Below are positions 1 to 11,300 of a stretch of 64,000 nt of DNA, one piece after another. Origin of the DNA: CAIVPM01 sp964477265 (GTDB lineage Bacteria > Bacteroidota > Bacteroidia > Chitinophagales > Chitinophagaceae); assembly GCA_964477265.1 (NCBI GenBank), contig CAYZDJ010000012.1:1-64000 (forward strand). The letters are read 5' to 3'. The notes beneath the pieces were generated by a model. That model was given only the letters and a program-made list of their open reading frames with translations. It had not been told where the DNA came from and made no database searches. Every line of letters begins with the position of its first letter. Positions within the stretch are counted from its first letter, which is position 1. Both the position numbers and the translations under genes were made by a program.

Positions 1-149
1 GAAGAACACATTACAAAGCAGAAGAAGTAACTTTAACAAAAGATACAACCACTGGTGAAATACATGTTCGCCATCGTGCTCATGTAAGCGAAGGAAAACT
101 TTTTTATAAAGGTAAATTAGTTTCAGAAAAAGCTCCTTTAAAAGCCTAA
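1..149 (+). CDS. rpmF: 50S ribosomal protein L32 (3' part)
   Basis: The window opens inside this gene; 48 codons remain before a TAA. The visible residues include RTHYKAEEVTLTKD and end in EKAPLKA, the C-terminal half of bacterial L32 (a small, basic large-subunit ribosomal protein) in the form found in Bacteroidota. The N-terminal zinc-finger/basic part lies outside the window. plsX begins 24 bases downstream on the same strand, matching the widely conserved rpmF-plsX pairing, so the two are probably co-transcribed. Confidence 0.93.
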   Translation, partial: RTHYKAEEVTLTKDTTTGEIHVRHRAHVSEGKLFYKGKLVSEKAPLKA

Positions 150-173
150 CCATCAACCCAAATTTCATTTAAT

Positions 174-1109
174 ATGAATATTGGACTTGATATGATGGGT
201 GGAGATTTTGCTCCACAAGAAGCCGTTAAAGGTCTTACAAAATATTTGCAGCAACACCACAATGTTGCTGCTATTGTTTTTTGTATAGGCGATGAAAAGC
301 AGCTTACACCCCTGCTTCAAGAGCATAATATACTTGACAAGGTAAAAGTAGTGCACAGCACCGAAGTAATTGGCTACAACGAACATCCCACAAAAGCACT
401 TAAAGAAAAACCTGATAGTAGTATTGCTGTTGGTTTTAAAATGCTTGCCACAAGACAAATTGATGCTTTTGCAAGTGCAGGCAATACTGGTGCTATGCTG
501 GTTGGCAGCATGTTTAGCATTAAGGTTATTGAAGGTGTGCTGCGTCCTACCATTGCTACAGTTATTCCTAAATTAAATGGAGGCACAGGCTTATTGTTAG
601 ATGTGGGTTTAAACGCAGATTGCAAACCTGAGCAACTAAACCAATTTGCCATACTAGGCAGCATTTATGCACAAAATATTTTAGGTATTGCAACTCCAAA
701 AGTGGGTTTGGTAAACATAGGAGAGGAGGAAGGAAAAGGCAATATATTATGCCAGGCAACCTACCCTTTATTAAAAGAAAATACAGCAATAAATTTTATT
801 GGCAATATAGAAGGCAGAGACTTTTTTAATGACAAGGCCGATGTGATGGTGTGTGATGGATACACAGGAAACATTGTGCTTAAAATGGCAGAAAGCTTTT
901 ATGAAATAGCTGCCAGTCGTGGCTTTGCCAATGATGATTATATAAAAAGATTTCATTACCAAAACTATGGTGGCACGCCAGTGTTGGGTGTAGCCAAGCC
1001 AGTAATTATTGGTCATGGTATTAGTAACGATGTTGCATTTATGAATATGATTGCACTAAGTGCTAAAATGGTTGAGACTGACTTTTGCAATAAAATAAAC
1101 TTTGGATAG
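174..1109 (+). CDS. plsX: Phosphate acyltransferase PlsX
   Basis: The 311-residue protein begins MNIGLDMMGGDFAP, the hallmark start of PlsX, and keeps internal family motifs such as GNTGAMLVGS and DGYTGNIVLKM. PlsX makes acyl-phosphate from acyl-ACP and phosphate, the first step of the PlsX/PlsY route to lysophosphatidic acid; it is a peripheral cytoplasmic-membrane enzyme. Length is normal for the family. It follows rpmF by 24 bases. The fabH gene that often follows plsX is absent: the next gene is a 54-residue protein and then repeat-rich DNA. Confidence 0.96.
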   Translation: MNIGLDMMGGDFAPQEAVKGLTKYLQQHHNVAAIVFCIGDEKQLTPLLQEHNILDKVKVVHSTEVIGYNEHPTKALKEKPDSSIAVGFKMLATRQIDAFASAGNTGAMLVGSMFSIKVIEGVLRPTIATVIPKLNGGTGLLLDVGLNADCKPEQLNQFAILGSIYAQNILGIATPKVGLVNIGEEEGKGNILCQATYPLLKENTAINFIGNIEGRDFFNDKADVMVCDGYTGNIVLKMAESFYEIAASRGFANDDYIKRFHYQNYGGTPVLGVAKPVIIGHGISNDVAFMNMIALSAKMVETDFCNKINFG

Positions 1110-1160
1110 TTGTTAATTGTTAATTGTTAGTTGTTAATTGTAAACTGTTAATTGTTAATT
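1109..1160. repeat. TTAATTG heptamer repeat tract
   Basis: Directly after the plsX stop the sequence cycles through TTGTTAATTG-type words for about 50 bases, then turns into copies of CCCAATAC. A related tract (AATTGTAAATTGTTAG) recurs at about 1383-1411. No coding potential. Confidence 0.7.
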
Positions 1161-1212
1161 TCCCAATACCCAATACCCAACTTCTGCGTTCCATAAATAT
1201 ATTTGCCACCCA

Positions 1213-1377
1213 ATGAAATTTCTTAAACAAATAGCCCAATACTTATACCTCAAAAAAAAGGATAAAACTGAGCCCCAAACCAAGTTTACAGGCTATATGC
1301 ACAAAATAAATAGGTTTACTATTTTTTCGTTTATTGTGTTTATGATAATTATTGCAATAAAGAAATGTGGTAGATAG
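1213..1377 (+). CDS. Small membrane protein, DUF6728-like
   Basis: This ATG-to-TAG frame encodes 54 residues starting MKFLKQIAQYLYLKKKDK and ending in one hydrophobic segment (about residues 36-49, TIFSFIVFMIIIAI) followed by KKCGR. The arrangement of an amphipathic basic N-terminus, a GYMHKINR-like middle and one C-terminal transmembrane helix resembles a family of about 55-residue Bacteroidota proteins that I recall as DUF6728. Function unknown. It lies about 100 bases after plsX on the same strand, with a repeat tract between. The coding call rests on the protein-like composition and family resemblance, so it is moderately secure. Confidence 0.62.
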   Translation: MKFLKQIAQYLYLKKKDKTEPQTKFTGYMHKINRFTIFSFIVFMIIIAIKKCGR

Positions 1378-1613
1378 GTTTTAATTGTAAATTGTTAGTT
1401 GTAAATTGTTAGTGTTTTTCACACAAAGGAACAAAGGTTACAAAGGGCTCAAAGCAATTTTAATTTCTGATTTATAATTTATAATTTATAATTTCCCAAT
1501 CCCCAACTATCAGTGCCTCTGTGTCTCTGTGGTTCATTATTTCACATAAAGGAACAAAGGCTGCAAAGGACGCAAAGCATTTTAATTTCTAATTTTTAAT
1601 TTTTAATTTCTCT

Positions 1614-1703
1614 TCCCAATCCCCAATCCCCAATCCCCAATCCCCAATTCCTAATCCCCAATTCCTAATCCCTAATACCCAATCCCCCAATCCCCCAATC
1701 CCA
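1614..1703. repeat. CCCCAAT heptamer array
   Basis: Roughly twelve head-to-tail heptamers of the form CCCCAAT / TCCCCAA, interspersed with the variants CCTAATT and CCCTAAT. The words CCTAATT and CCAATCC reappear in other intergenic regions and inside the two duplicated T9SS genes. Confidence 0.8.
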
Positions 1704-1977
1704 ACCTCTGCACTCGTTACCAAAAAAAAATTAACAGTATATTTAGTTTTTTGTATTTTTACCCTCTATACTTACGATGAATTGAATCCCCTCAATAATT
1801 TATCTTGTGTATTGCTTGCTAAATCCAGTATGTAAAATATAGCCAAAACCCTTTGTAGTATTGTGTTTTATAACAATGTTATAATTATCCTATACAAACA
1901 AATGTGTGTATCTTACACAATAAGAAGTTAATTTAAACTAAAACTTTTTGTTGGTTTTGCTCTTTGTATAAAAAATT

Positions 1978-2013
1978 TTCGTTAAAAGCAACCTTTGTGT
2001 TGTTTTTAACGAA
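1978..2013. other. Strong hairpin upstream of adhesin
   Basis: TTCGTTAAAAGCAAC and GTTGTTTTTAACGAA pair over 15 positions (one G:U) around a 6-base loop CTTTGT. It sits about 380 bases before the adhesin start. It could be a terminator or a structured leader element; the sequence does not decide. Confidence 0.5.
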
Positions 2014-2154
2014 GTAACAATTGTGTTTGCTTTGGCAACGTGTGAGTAAAGTTAATATATAATGATAGCAAAACAAACACAGCGTTTTTTCTCTATAGGT
2101 TAGTGCGTTCATTAAACGAAATGAAGAGGTTGCAAAGAATAGAAAAATGGAACA

Positions 2155-2235
2155 CGGATTAACATAGATTCAACGGATACTTACAGATTAAACATACCAA
2201 ATCTGTCAAATCTGTGTCATCAGTGTTCAATCTTC
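2155..2235. repeat. AACACGGATT-family inverted repeat
   Basis: AACACGGATTAACATAGATT on the left and the imperfect reverse complement AATCTGTGTCATCAGTGTT on the right enclose a short AT-rich spacer. The same words recur, usually as facing pairs, at 13255, 13370, 13617, 26507, 52863 and 58141. Confidence 0.65.
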
Positions 2236-2287
2236 GCATTGCTCTATAGGTTGGTGTTTCAACCAAACGAAGTAGAAACAAAAATGT

Positions 2288-2307
2288 GGTTGGTGAGGAC
2301 ACCAACC
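2288..2307. repeat. GGTTGGTG/CACCAACC hairpin
   Basis: A perfect 8-bp stem (GGTTGGTG ... CACCAACC) closes a 4-base AGGA loop, about 90 bases before the adhesin start codon. It is preceded by a facing GTTGGTGTTTCAACCAAAC word at about 2250. It may be an intergenic repeat or part of the adhesin mRNA leader. Confidence 0.5.
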
Positions 2308-2394
2308 AGTAAATTAAAAAGTTGAAAATAACAAATTGTAATAAATAACTAAGCAAACTATATGAAACAAACAATTTTACTAAAACAACACAAT

Positions 2395-5300
2395 ATGAAA
2401 AAAGGGTTACTTGCCTTGCTGCTACTAATGTGCAGCTTTTTTAGTGCTAATGCTGCGACTTACTATTCGCAAGGAACGAATACATTTAACACTACTGGAA
2501 GTACTTCGATTTGGAGTACTAATAGAGGAGGTGGAGGGTCTGCTCCATCTAACTTTACAACTAGTGGTGACATCTTTGTAGTTCAAAATGGTAGTACTAT
2601 GACGGTTACAGGATCAGCACTTACTATTGGAGCCGGCGTAAAAGTTCAAATTGAAAGTGGTGGTAATGTAGCTACAACAAATGCATTAACTTTTAACGCT
2701 ACAGCAACATTCCAAATTGACAATGGAGGAACCTACACACATAACAACACGGGAACTTGGGCTAATTTATTTGCTGGAATCGAAAGTTTTGGAGCTACTA
2801 GTAATTTTATCATTAATAATGCAGCGACGACTGGACCTGGAACACCCTCAACTGGTTTTGGTAACTTGACATATAATGCAACGGCAAATATGAATTTTTC
2901 AGGTGCATTGAACGATGCATCAAGTAGTACTGGTAAAGCGATTCAAGGTACTTTAACTGTAGCTGGGGTTTCATTGAGGCTAACTGGTGCTACAGGTATT
3001 ACAGCACTTACTATTGGGGGCGATTTAGTAATCACTACTGGAACTTTAACACTTGGTAATGGTACTGCTGGTGGTTCTGGAGGCGGTGCTTTAAATGTAT
3101 ATGTAAGTGGTAACTTCAATATGAGTGGTGGTACACTAGATTATACTGCTACTGGAGGTACAGCACCATATAATGCTTACATATACTTCAATAAGTCTGG
3201 AACCGCCACATTTACTAAAACTGGTGGTACAATTACCGCAGCAAGTTCTTCAAGTAGAAATATTAATATGGTTGTGAATAGTGGTTGTACGATGGATTTT
3301 GGAACTAATGTTTTAGATGCATTAGCAACTACTAATCTAAATTTTACAGTTTCTTCAGGGGCTACTTTAAAAACTGGTAATACCAATGGTATTACTAGTG
3401 GCAATACTGCAAGTGGTTCAATACAAAATTTAGGAGGTTCGCGTACATTTAATGCAGGTGCCAACTACGAGTATAGTGGTACTGCTGCTCAAGTAACTGG
3501 TAATGGTTTACCAAGTTCTATAACTGGTACTTTTAAAGTTAGTAATACAACTGCTGCTGTAACATTTAGTCAGGCAACAACAGTTTCTGGTCAGGTTACT
3601 GTAGATGCAGGTGCAATATTGGCAACTGGTGCATTTACCTTTACTGCCAATACAACTGGTGTGGCAATGAATGGTAGTTTTCAGTTAGACCAGGGTAGCT
3701 GGGCCACAGGTAGTGCCACATGGACTTATGGTAGCACAACTGGTACTTTAATATTCAATAACTCATCTGGCTCTTATGTTGTTAATAGCGATGTTTGGTG
3801 GCCTTCATCAAATGGTCCTTATAATGTAACTGTTCAAAATGGTGGTGGTGTAACAATGAATGTGTCTCGTACTGTGCCTACAACAGGTAGTACTGGTACG
3901 TTTAAAATTGTTTCAGGTTCGGTAGCAGGCAGTGCATTAACACTTAATGGTACAGCACAATTAAATGGGGGTAGTTTTAGTACTGCACCAATATATGGTT
4001 CATCATCAACATTAAATTATAATAGTGGTGGTACTTATGGTAGAACAAGTGAGTGGAGTGCAACAGGTGCAGGCACTATTGGCACTACAGCTGGTTATCC
4101 TAACAATGTAACTTTAACCAACAGTACAACACTTAACTTACCAAATGGTAGCAATAATGCACGTGCATGTAATGGTAATTTAGATATTGGTAGTGGTAGT
4201 AGCGTATATGCAGACTATAGCAGTGGTAATGTAAATCTTATTGTTGCAGGTAATTTGGTACTTGCAGGTAACCTAAGCTTAGGTAGTGGTGTAGGTGGAG
4301 ATTTTAATTTGGGTGGAAACTGGACACATACAACTGGTACATTTACTCCTAATAGTCGTGCAGTAGTACTTAATGGTACTAGCACACAAACCATAACAAA
4401 AAGTGGTGGCGAAACTTTTGACTATGTAACTATTAATAAAAGCAGCAATAATGTTGCTTTGGCAAGTGCTATTACAATTAATCAAACTCTTACGTTTACC
4501 AGTGGTAAATTAGATTTGGGTGCCAATAATTTAACTTTTGGTACAAGTGCAAGCACATCTGGTGCCAGCTCAAGCAACTACATTGTAACTAGCAGCACTG
4601 GTAAGGTATTACGTTCAATAAGTAGTGGTGGTAGCAGTTTTGCTTTCCCTATTGGTCGTAGCACAAGTACTTATAACCCAGTAACAATTACTAATACAGG
4701 TGCATCAACTTCTATATATACAGTAGGTGTTGCTGCAACAACATATTCGCCAAGTGCCGATGGAGCCAATGCAGAATGGAGCATTACCAGTGGTACAAGT
4801 ACAACATCAACATTTGCATTTAGCTGGACAACAGCCGATGCAGGTGCCAACTTAACAGCATCTCCTTCAAGTGGTGCTTCATTTTCTTACAATGGTAGCA
4901 GTTGGAACACTACAGGTGGAGCAACTGTAACTGGTACACCAAACGTAACAACAGAAAGTGGTATTACTAGTGCAAACACAATTTGGACAGTTGCAAAAAT
5001 TGCTGCTGTGCCAGATGTAGCTTTAGCAGATAATGCTGGTGGTCAGGTTGCAACAGGTAATATTGTAAGAAACACAACTGGTAATATTATTTATAATTTT
5101 CAATTAGGTGTTACTACTGCAAATGCTACACTTACTGCTGTAAGCTTTAGCACAACTAATAGTGCTAGTGATGTAACCAATTACAAATTATATTATGCAA
5201 CAAGCAATAGCTTTGGTAGTGCATCTCAACTAGGTAGTTCTATAACAACAAGTTTAGGAACAGGTAGCCATACTTTCAGTTCTTTATCTCAAACAATTAA

Positions 5301-8300
5301 TAGTGGTACAACTGGTTATTTTTGGATAACTACAGATGTACCAAGTGGTGCAACATTAGGCAATACAATTGCTGTAAGTGCAATAACTACCAGCGATGTT
5401 ACTTTTGGCAGTGCTAATAAAACAGGTAGCACAAGTGCTGGTGGCACACAAACCTTTATTGCTGCACCTACAGTTACAACCAATGCAGCAACATCGGTAG
5501 CAACAACTTCTGTTGCACTTAATGGTACTGTAAATGCTAATGCTAATAGTACTACTGCAAGCTTTGATTATGGTACAACTATAAGCTATGGCACAAACAT
5601 AGCAGCAGACCAAAGCCCAGTAACAGGTACAAGTAACACAGCTATTAGCAAAACAATTAGCAGTTTAGGTACAAACACATTATACCATTATAGGGCTAAA
5701 GGTGCAAATAGTGCAGGAACAACTAATGGTAGCGATGTTACATTTACTACCTTAAGTAATGCACCAACTGTTGGTACAGGCAACAGCATTACTTCTACAG
5801 GTTTTACTGCTAACTGGACAGCACCAACTAATGATGGTAGCGAAACATATACATTTACTGTTGAGGTTGACGATGATAATGCTTTTGGTAGTGTAAATGC
5901 TACTTACAGCAGTATTTCGTCAGGTACAACTTCTCAGGCTGTAACAGGTTTATCATCAGGAACAACTTATTATTTTAGAGTAAAAGCAGTAAATGCAGGT
6001 GGTAACTCTGCATGGAGCAGTGTAAGTAGTGGTGTAACAACTAACTCTGCAGTAGCACCAACTGTTTCAACAGCTTCAATATCTTCTATAACTGTAAATA
6101 GTGCATCAGGTGGTGGTAATGTAACCAATGATGGAGGAGATGCAGTAACTGCACGTGGTGTGGTATATAACACAAGTGGTAGCCCTACTTTGGCTGATAA
6201 CTTTACAACAGATGGTACAGGAACTGGTACATATAGCAGTTCTTTAACAAGTTTATCAACCAATACAACATATTATGTAAAAGCTTATGCAACTAATGGG
6301 GTAGGTACAAGTTATGGCAGCGAAGTAAGCTTTACAACTTTGGCTGCTGAACCTGCAACTGCAAGTACTGTAGCATTTGGTACTAAAACAACAACTAGTA
6401 TGGTTGTTAACTTTACTGGTGGAGATGGTGGCAGAAGAGTAGTTTATGTAAAACAAGGTGGAGCAGTAAGCTATACACCAACAGATGGTACAAGCCCAAG
6501 TGGTGTAAATGCTGCTTTTGGTAGTGGTACACAGTTTGGAACTGGCAACTATGCAGTATATGATGGTACAGGAACTACAGTAACTGTAACAGGTTTAAGT
6601 GCAAATACAACTTACCATATAGCAGTTTATGAGTATAATAATAACAGTGCTAGCTCGCCAAATTATTATGCAACTGCTGGTACAGGTAATGCAACAACTT
6701 ATAACCCAACTGTAACAACAACAGGTAGTTTAAGTGCTTTTGGTAATATTGTTACAGGTTCAAATTCAAGCTCTCAATCTTACACAGTTGCTGGTACAGA
6801 ATTAGTTTCATCAATCACAGTAACAGCACCTACAGGTTTTGCAATAAGTCTGGACGATGCTGACTACAGCGTTAACCCAATTGTATTAACAAGAAATGGT
6901 AGTGATGCAGTGCCTACTACTACTATTTATGTAAGATTTTCTCCAGGCAGTGCTAATGGAGCTAATAGTGGTAATGTAACTAATGCAGCAACAAGTGCAA
7001 CTACACAAAATGTGGCAGTAAGTGGTAATGCACTTGCAGCAGAACCAACAACCAATGGTTCTGTTAGTTTTGGAACAGTTACATCAACAAGCATTATTGT
7101 TAACCTTCCTTCGGTTGGCGATGGTAGCAATAGAATAATAGTAGTTAAAGCAGGTAGTGCAGTAGATGCATCGCCAAGTGATGCCAGCACTTACAGTGCA
7201 AGTGCTACATTTGGCAGTGGCACACAAATAGGTAGTGGAAATTATGTAGTATATAATGGCACAGGAAGTGGCAGCAGTTTGGTAACAGTAGGTGGTTTAA
7301 CTTCTGCAACTACTTATCATTTTGCTGTATTTGAGTATAACGTTGGTACAGGAACTTCTCAAAATTATTTAACAAGTGGCAATGCTACAGGCAGCCAGGC
7401 AACAGCAGCTGCAAGTAATGCTACTGATGCGTTTAGAACAGCAGCAACTGGTAACTGGAATAGCACAAGCACATGGGAAAGCTTTACAAACAGTAGCTGG
7501 ATTCCTGCAACATTAACTCCTGATGCAAGTGCAAGTGCAATTAGCATTTTAAATGGACACACAGTAACTGTACCTAATGGACAAAGCATTAGTGCAGATG
7601 ATATAACAGTAAACACAACAGGACAAATAACTATTGCCAGTGGTGGTACATTAACAGTAGCTAATGGTGCAGCAGCACCAGATATTACAGTAAATGGTAC
7701 TTTGGTAAATAGTGGTACACTAACCATGACAGGTACAGGCACAGTAACAGGTAGTGGAAGTAGCTATCAACACAATATTGATAATGCAACAATTCCAACA
7801 TTTACATGGGGCACTGGTTCTACTCTTAATATAACTGGTTTAGTAACTGCTTCTACAAGTGGTACTAATATTACAGGTATAGGCTCTGCTTATAATATTA
7901 TTTATAACTGTACTAGTCAACAATTAAATACAAGTGGATACACTGTATTAAGTGGTGCGGCTATGTCAGTTGCCAATAATTTAACAATTCAAAGTACAGG
8001 TGCTGGTAATATGTTGCTTGCCTCAGGCAACCAAACAACTGTTACAGTTTCTGGGGCTTACTCTCAAACTGGTGGTACAGTATGGATTGCACGTAATGCA
8101 AGTGGTGTAAGAGGTTTGACAGTAGTAGGTAACACTAGCATTACTGGTGGTACATTAGATATAGATGCAGTTGGTGGTAGCAATACTTATACATTAACTG
8201 TTGGTGGTAATTTAACAGTTGGTAGTGGTGCTACTTTACAAGCTAGCTTTGGTACTCGTCAATTAATATTCAATGGTTCATCAAATCAAGACTTTACAAT

Positions 8301-11300
8301 AGATGGAACATATACATCAACAGGTATTGCAGTAAGTGTAACTGGTGCTGGTGGTGTAACATTACAATCAAATGCATCTATAGCAACAAGTTTAACTTTA
8401 ACTAGTGGAAACTTTACAGTTGCTGCAAGCAAAACATTAACAATAAACAGTGGTGCAACAGTATCAATAGCTGGTTCAAGAACACTTACTATTGCTGGTA
8501 CTGTAACCAATAGCACAACAACAGCGTGGACTGTAACTGGTGCTGTTAGTGTAAGCAATGGTGGTAAATACCAACATAATATTAATGCAGGTACAATACC
8601 TACTGCAACATGGAATACTGGCAGTACTTGTGAAATTACAGGTATTACTGCAACCACACCAGCTGGTGGGTTAGGGCAGTCGTTCCATCACTTTACTTGG
8701 AATTGCTCTGGTCAAACATCAACAGTAAATATTGTTGGTGCTTTAACAACAATTAATGGTGATTTTACAGTTATGAATAGTGCCACTGGAAATGGATTGA
8801 GATTAACAAATACAACTACAACTCTTACTGTTGGTGGTAATTTGAATATTACTGCTGCTAATGGTGTAAACGCTAAATTAGACTTAGCTACAACTGGCGG
8901 TGCAATGACATTGAAAGTTGCTGGTAATATTACTATTTCTGCAACTGGAACTGGCGTAGCTCAAATATTAAGAAATGCTGGTACTGGCACTATAGTATTT
9001 AATAAAGCAACTGGTACACAAACATTTTCCAATAACTATGCATCAGGTATAAATACCAATACAATAGTTTGGAATATTGGTGATGCAACTACATCGAATA
9101 CTGTTCAATTAAGTTCGGATATGGCATTAAATGCAACTTCAACAATTGTAGTATTTAATGGTTCTACTTTAGATTGTGGCACTCAAGTAATAAGCAGTGG
9201 CACAAGTGTAACTGTAAATAGTGGTGGTACATTAAAAGTAGGTTCATTAAATGCAGGTGGTGCAATTGCAGGAAATATAGCTGCAGCAACAGTTACTTTA
9301 AACAGTGGTTCTACTGTAGAGTACAATGGTGCAGGTGCACAGTTTGCAACTGCAAGAACATTTAGCAACTTAACTGTAAATAATGGTAGCACATTAACAT
9401 TGTCTGGTAATGTAATAGCTACTGGCACTTTAGCATTAACAAGTGGTAAAGTTGTTACTGGCAGCAATACAATGACAGTGGGTGCAAGTGGTGCAGCAGG
9501 TAGCGTTACAGGTGCATCAAGCAGCAATTATGTAAATGGTAATTTGCAACTTTATGTAAATAATACTGCAACACCAACTGCAACATTTGCAATAGGAGAT
9601 GCAAGCAACTATACACCAGTAACTGTAGCCTTTAATGGCACAACAAGTGGTAGTGGTAGTTTAACTGCAAGCACAACAAGTGGTGCTCATGCTTCAATAG
9701 CTTCTTCGGGTATTAACAGTAGCAAAATGGTTAATCGTTATTATACTTTAACCAATAGTGGTATTGCTGGCTTTACAAGCTATGCACCAACATTTACTTT
9801 TATAAGTGGCGATATATTGGGTGGTGCTAATACAGCAGCTTTTGTAGTAAGAAAACACAATGGTTCTGCATGGAGCACAACAACAACAGGAACTTTAACA
9901 AGCACTACTTCTCAAGCAACAGCAGTAAGCTCTTTCAGCGATTTTGCTATTGGAGAAGCAAATACTTTAACTGTTGATACAGACCCATCTAATGCTACAG
10001 TTTGTCAAACAGCAACCAACATAACATTTACAAGCAGTTCTCCATCTACACCATCTCCAACCATTCAATGGCAGGAAAATAATGGTGGTGGATTTGCCAA
10101 TATTTCGAATGGTGGTATATATAGTGGTGCTACAACAGGTACACTTACCCTTGCTAGTGTTACAACTGGAATGAATGGCTATACTTACAGAGCAGTATTT
10201 ACCAATATTAATGGTACTGTTAACTCTAACTCAGCTACATTAGCAGTAAGTGCAACAAGCGTAGGTGGTACTGCAAGTTCAAACCAAACATTTTGTACAG
10301 GCAGCACACCAAGCGATGTTACTTTAAGTGGCAACACTGGTAGTGTTACAAAATGGCAATATAGCAGTGACGCTGGCTTTACAAGCCCTACCGATATTAG
10401 CAATACAACAACAACATTAGTAGGTGCAACCGATATTAGCAACACAACTACAAGATATTACAGAGCAGTTGTAACAAGTGGAGTTTGTGCAGCTGCCAAT
10501 AGTAGCAGTGTATTAATTACAGTAAATGCAAATGGTACCTGGATAGGTACAGCAAACAGTAGCTATAGCAATGCAGCAAACTGGTGTGGTGGTGTACCTG
10601 CATCTAATGCAGACATTATTGTTAACAGCAATACACCTAACAATGTAACGCTTACAGCTAATACAACAGTTAACAACATTACCATGAATGATACCTTGTA
10701 TCTTGGTGGTAATAAACTTACAGTAAATGGTGCTATTTCTGGTTCTTCAACTGTATTGTCTGGTACCAATACTTCATCTTTAGAGTATGGTGGTTCAGGT
10801 AGCTCAACTATTAGCTTTAACCAAGGTACTGATGGTAGTATTTTAAATCCTACAACTGGTACTAACTCTATTAAAGATTTAACAGTAAGTGGTAGTGGTT
10901 CATTAACATTAAGCAATAAAGTAAATGTGTTTGATGGATTGAATGTAACTGCAGGAACATTGAATACTGGTGATAATTTAGTGTTAAGAAGCACAAGTAG
11001 CAATACGTCTTATGTAGGTCCTGTTGGAGGTACAATTAATGGCCAGGTAACTGTTGAAAGATATTACCATAAACAATTTAGAGGCTGGAGAATGGCAACA
11101 GCACCTGTATCATATCGTGGCATTGCTGACACAGCTACCAAAAACTACAGTGTATGGAAAAACTGGCAAAATGACTTTGGTTATACCAATAATTATGGAA
11201 CAAGGTTTGGTGGTCCGGTTACGCCAACAAGTGATAATGGTTTAGATGATCTTGCAAATAGTGCTAACTTACTTACTTATAACACTTCTGGAGCAGGTTC

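Larger units (their letters stand above)
1378..2361. other. Repeat-rich non-coding region upstream of the giant adhesin
   Basis: About 1 kb without a credible gene. It holds A/G-rich repeat words (AGGAACAAAGG at about 1429 and 1551), a CCCCAAT heptamer array (1614-1703), a strong hairpin (1978-2013), two direct copies of CTCTATAGGTTRGTG (2091 and 2242), an inverted pair of the AACACGGATT family between them, and a GGTTGGTG hairpin (2288-2307). A 71-residue minus-strand frame at 2159-2374 runs through these repeats and is not credible. Confidence 0.75.

Noticed and set aside
1614..1703. CRISPR-like array in the CCCCAAT tract
   Set aside because: Repeats are contiguous heptamers with no spacers; it is a simple tandem repeat.
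2159..2374. 71-codon minus-strand frame upstream of the adhesin
   Set aside because: It is made largely of the AACACGGATT and GGTTGGTG repeats and has no recognisable protein character.
3177..11003. Many 60-146-codon minus-strand frames inside the giant adhesin
   Set aside because: They are Val/Pro/Leu-rich complements of the Thr/Gly/Asn-rich codon pattern; the plus-strand frame is a single continuous secreted protein.
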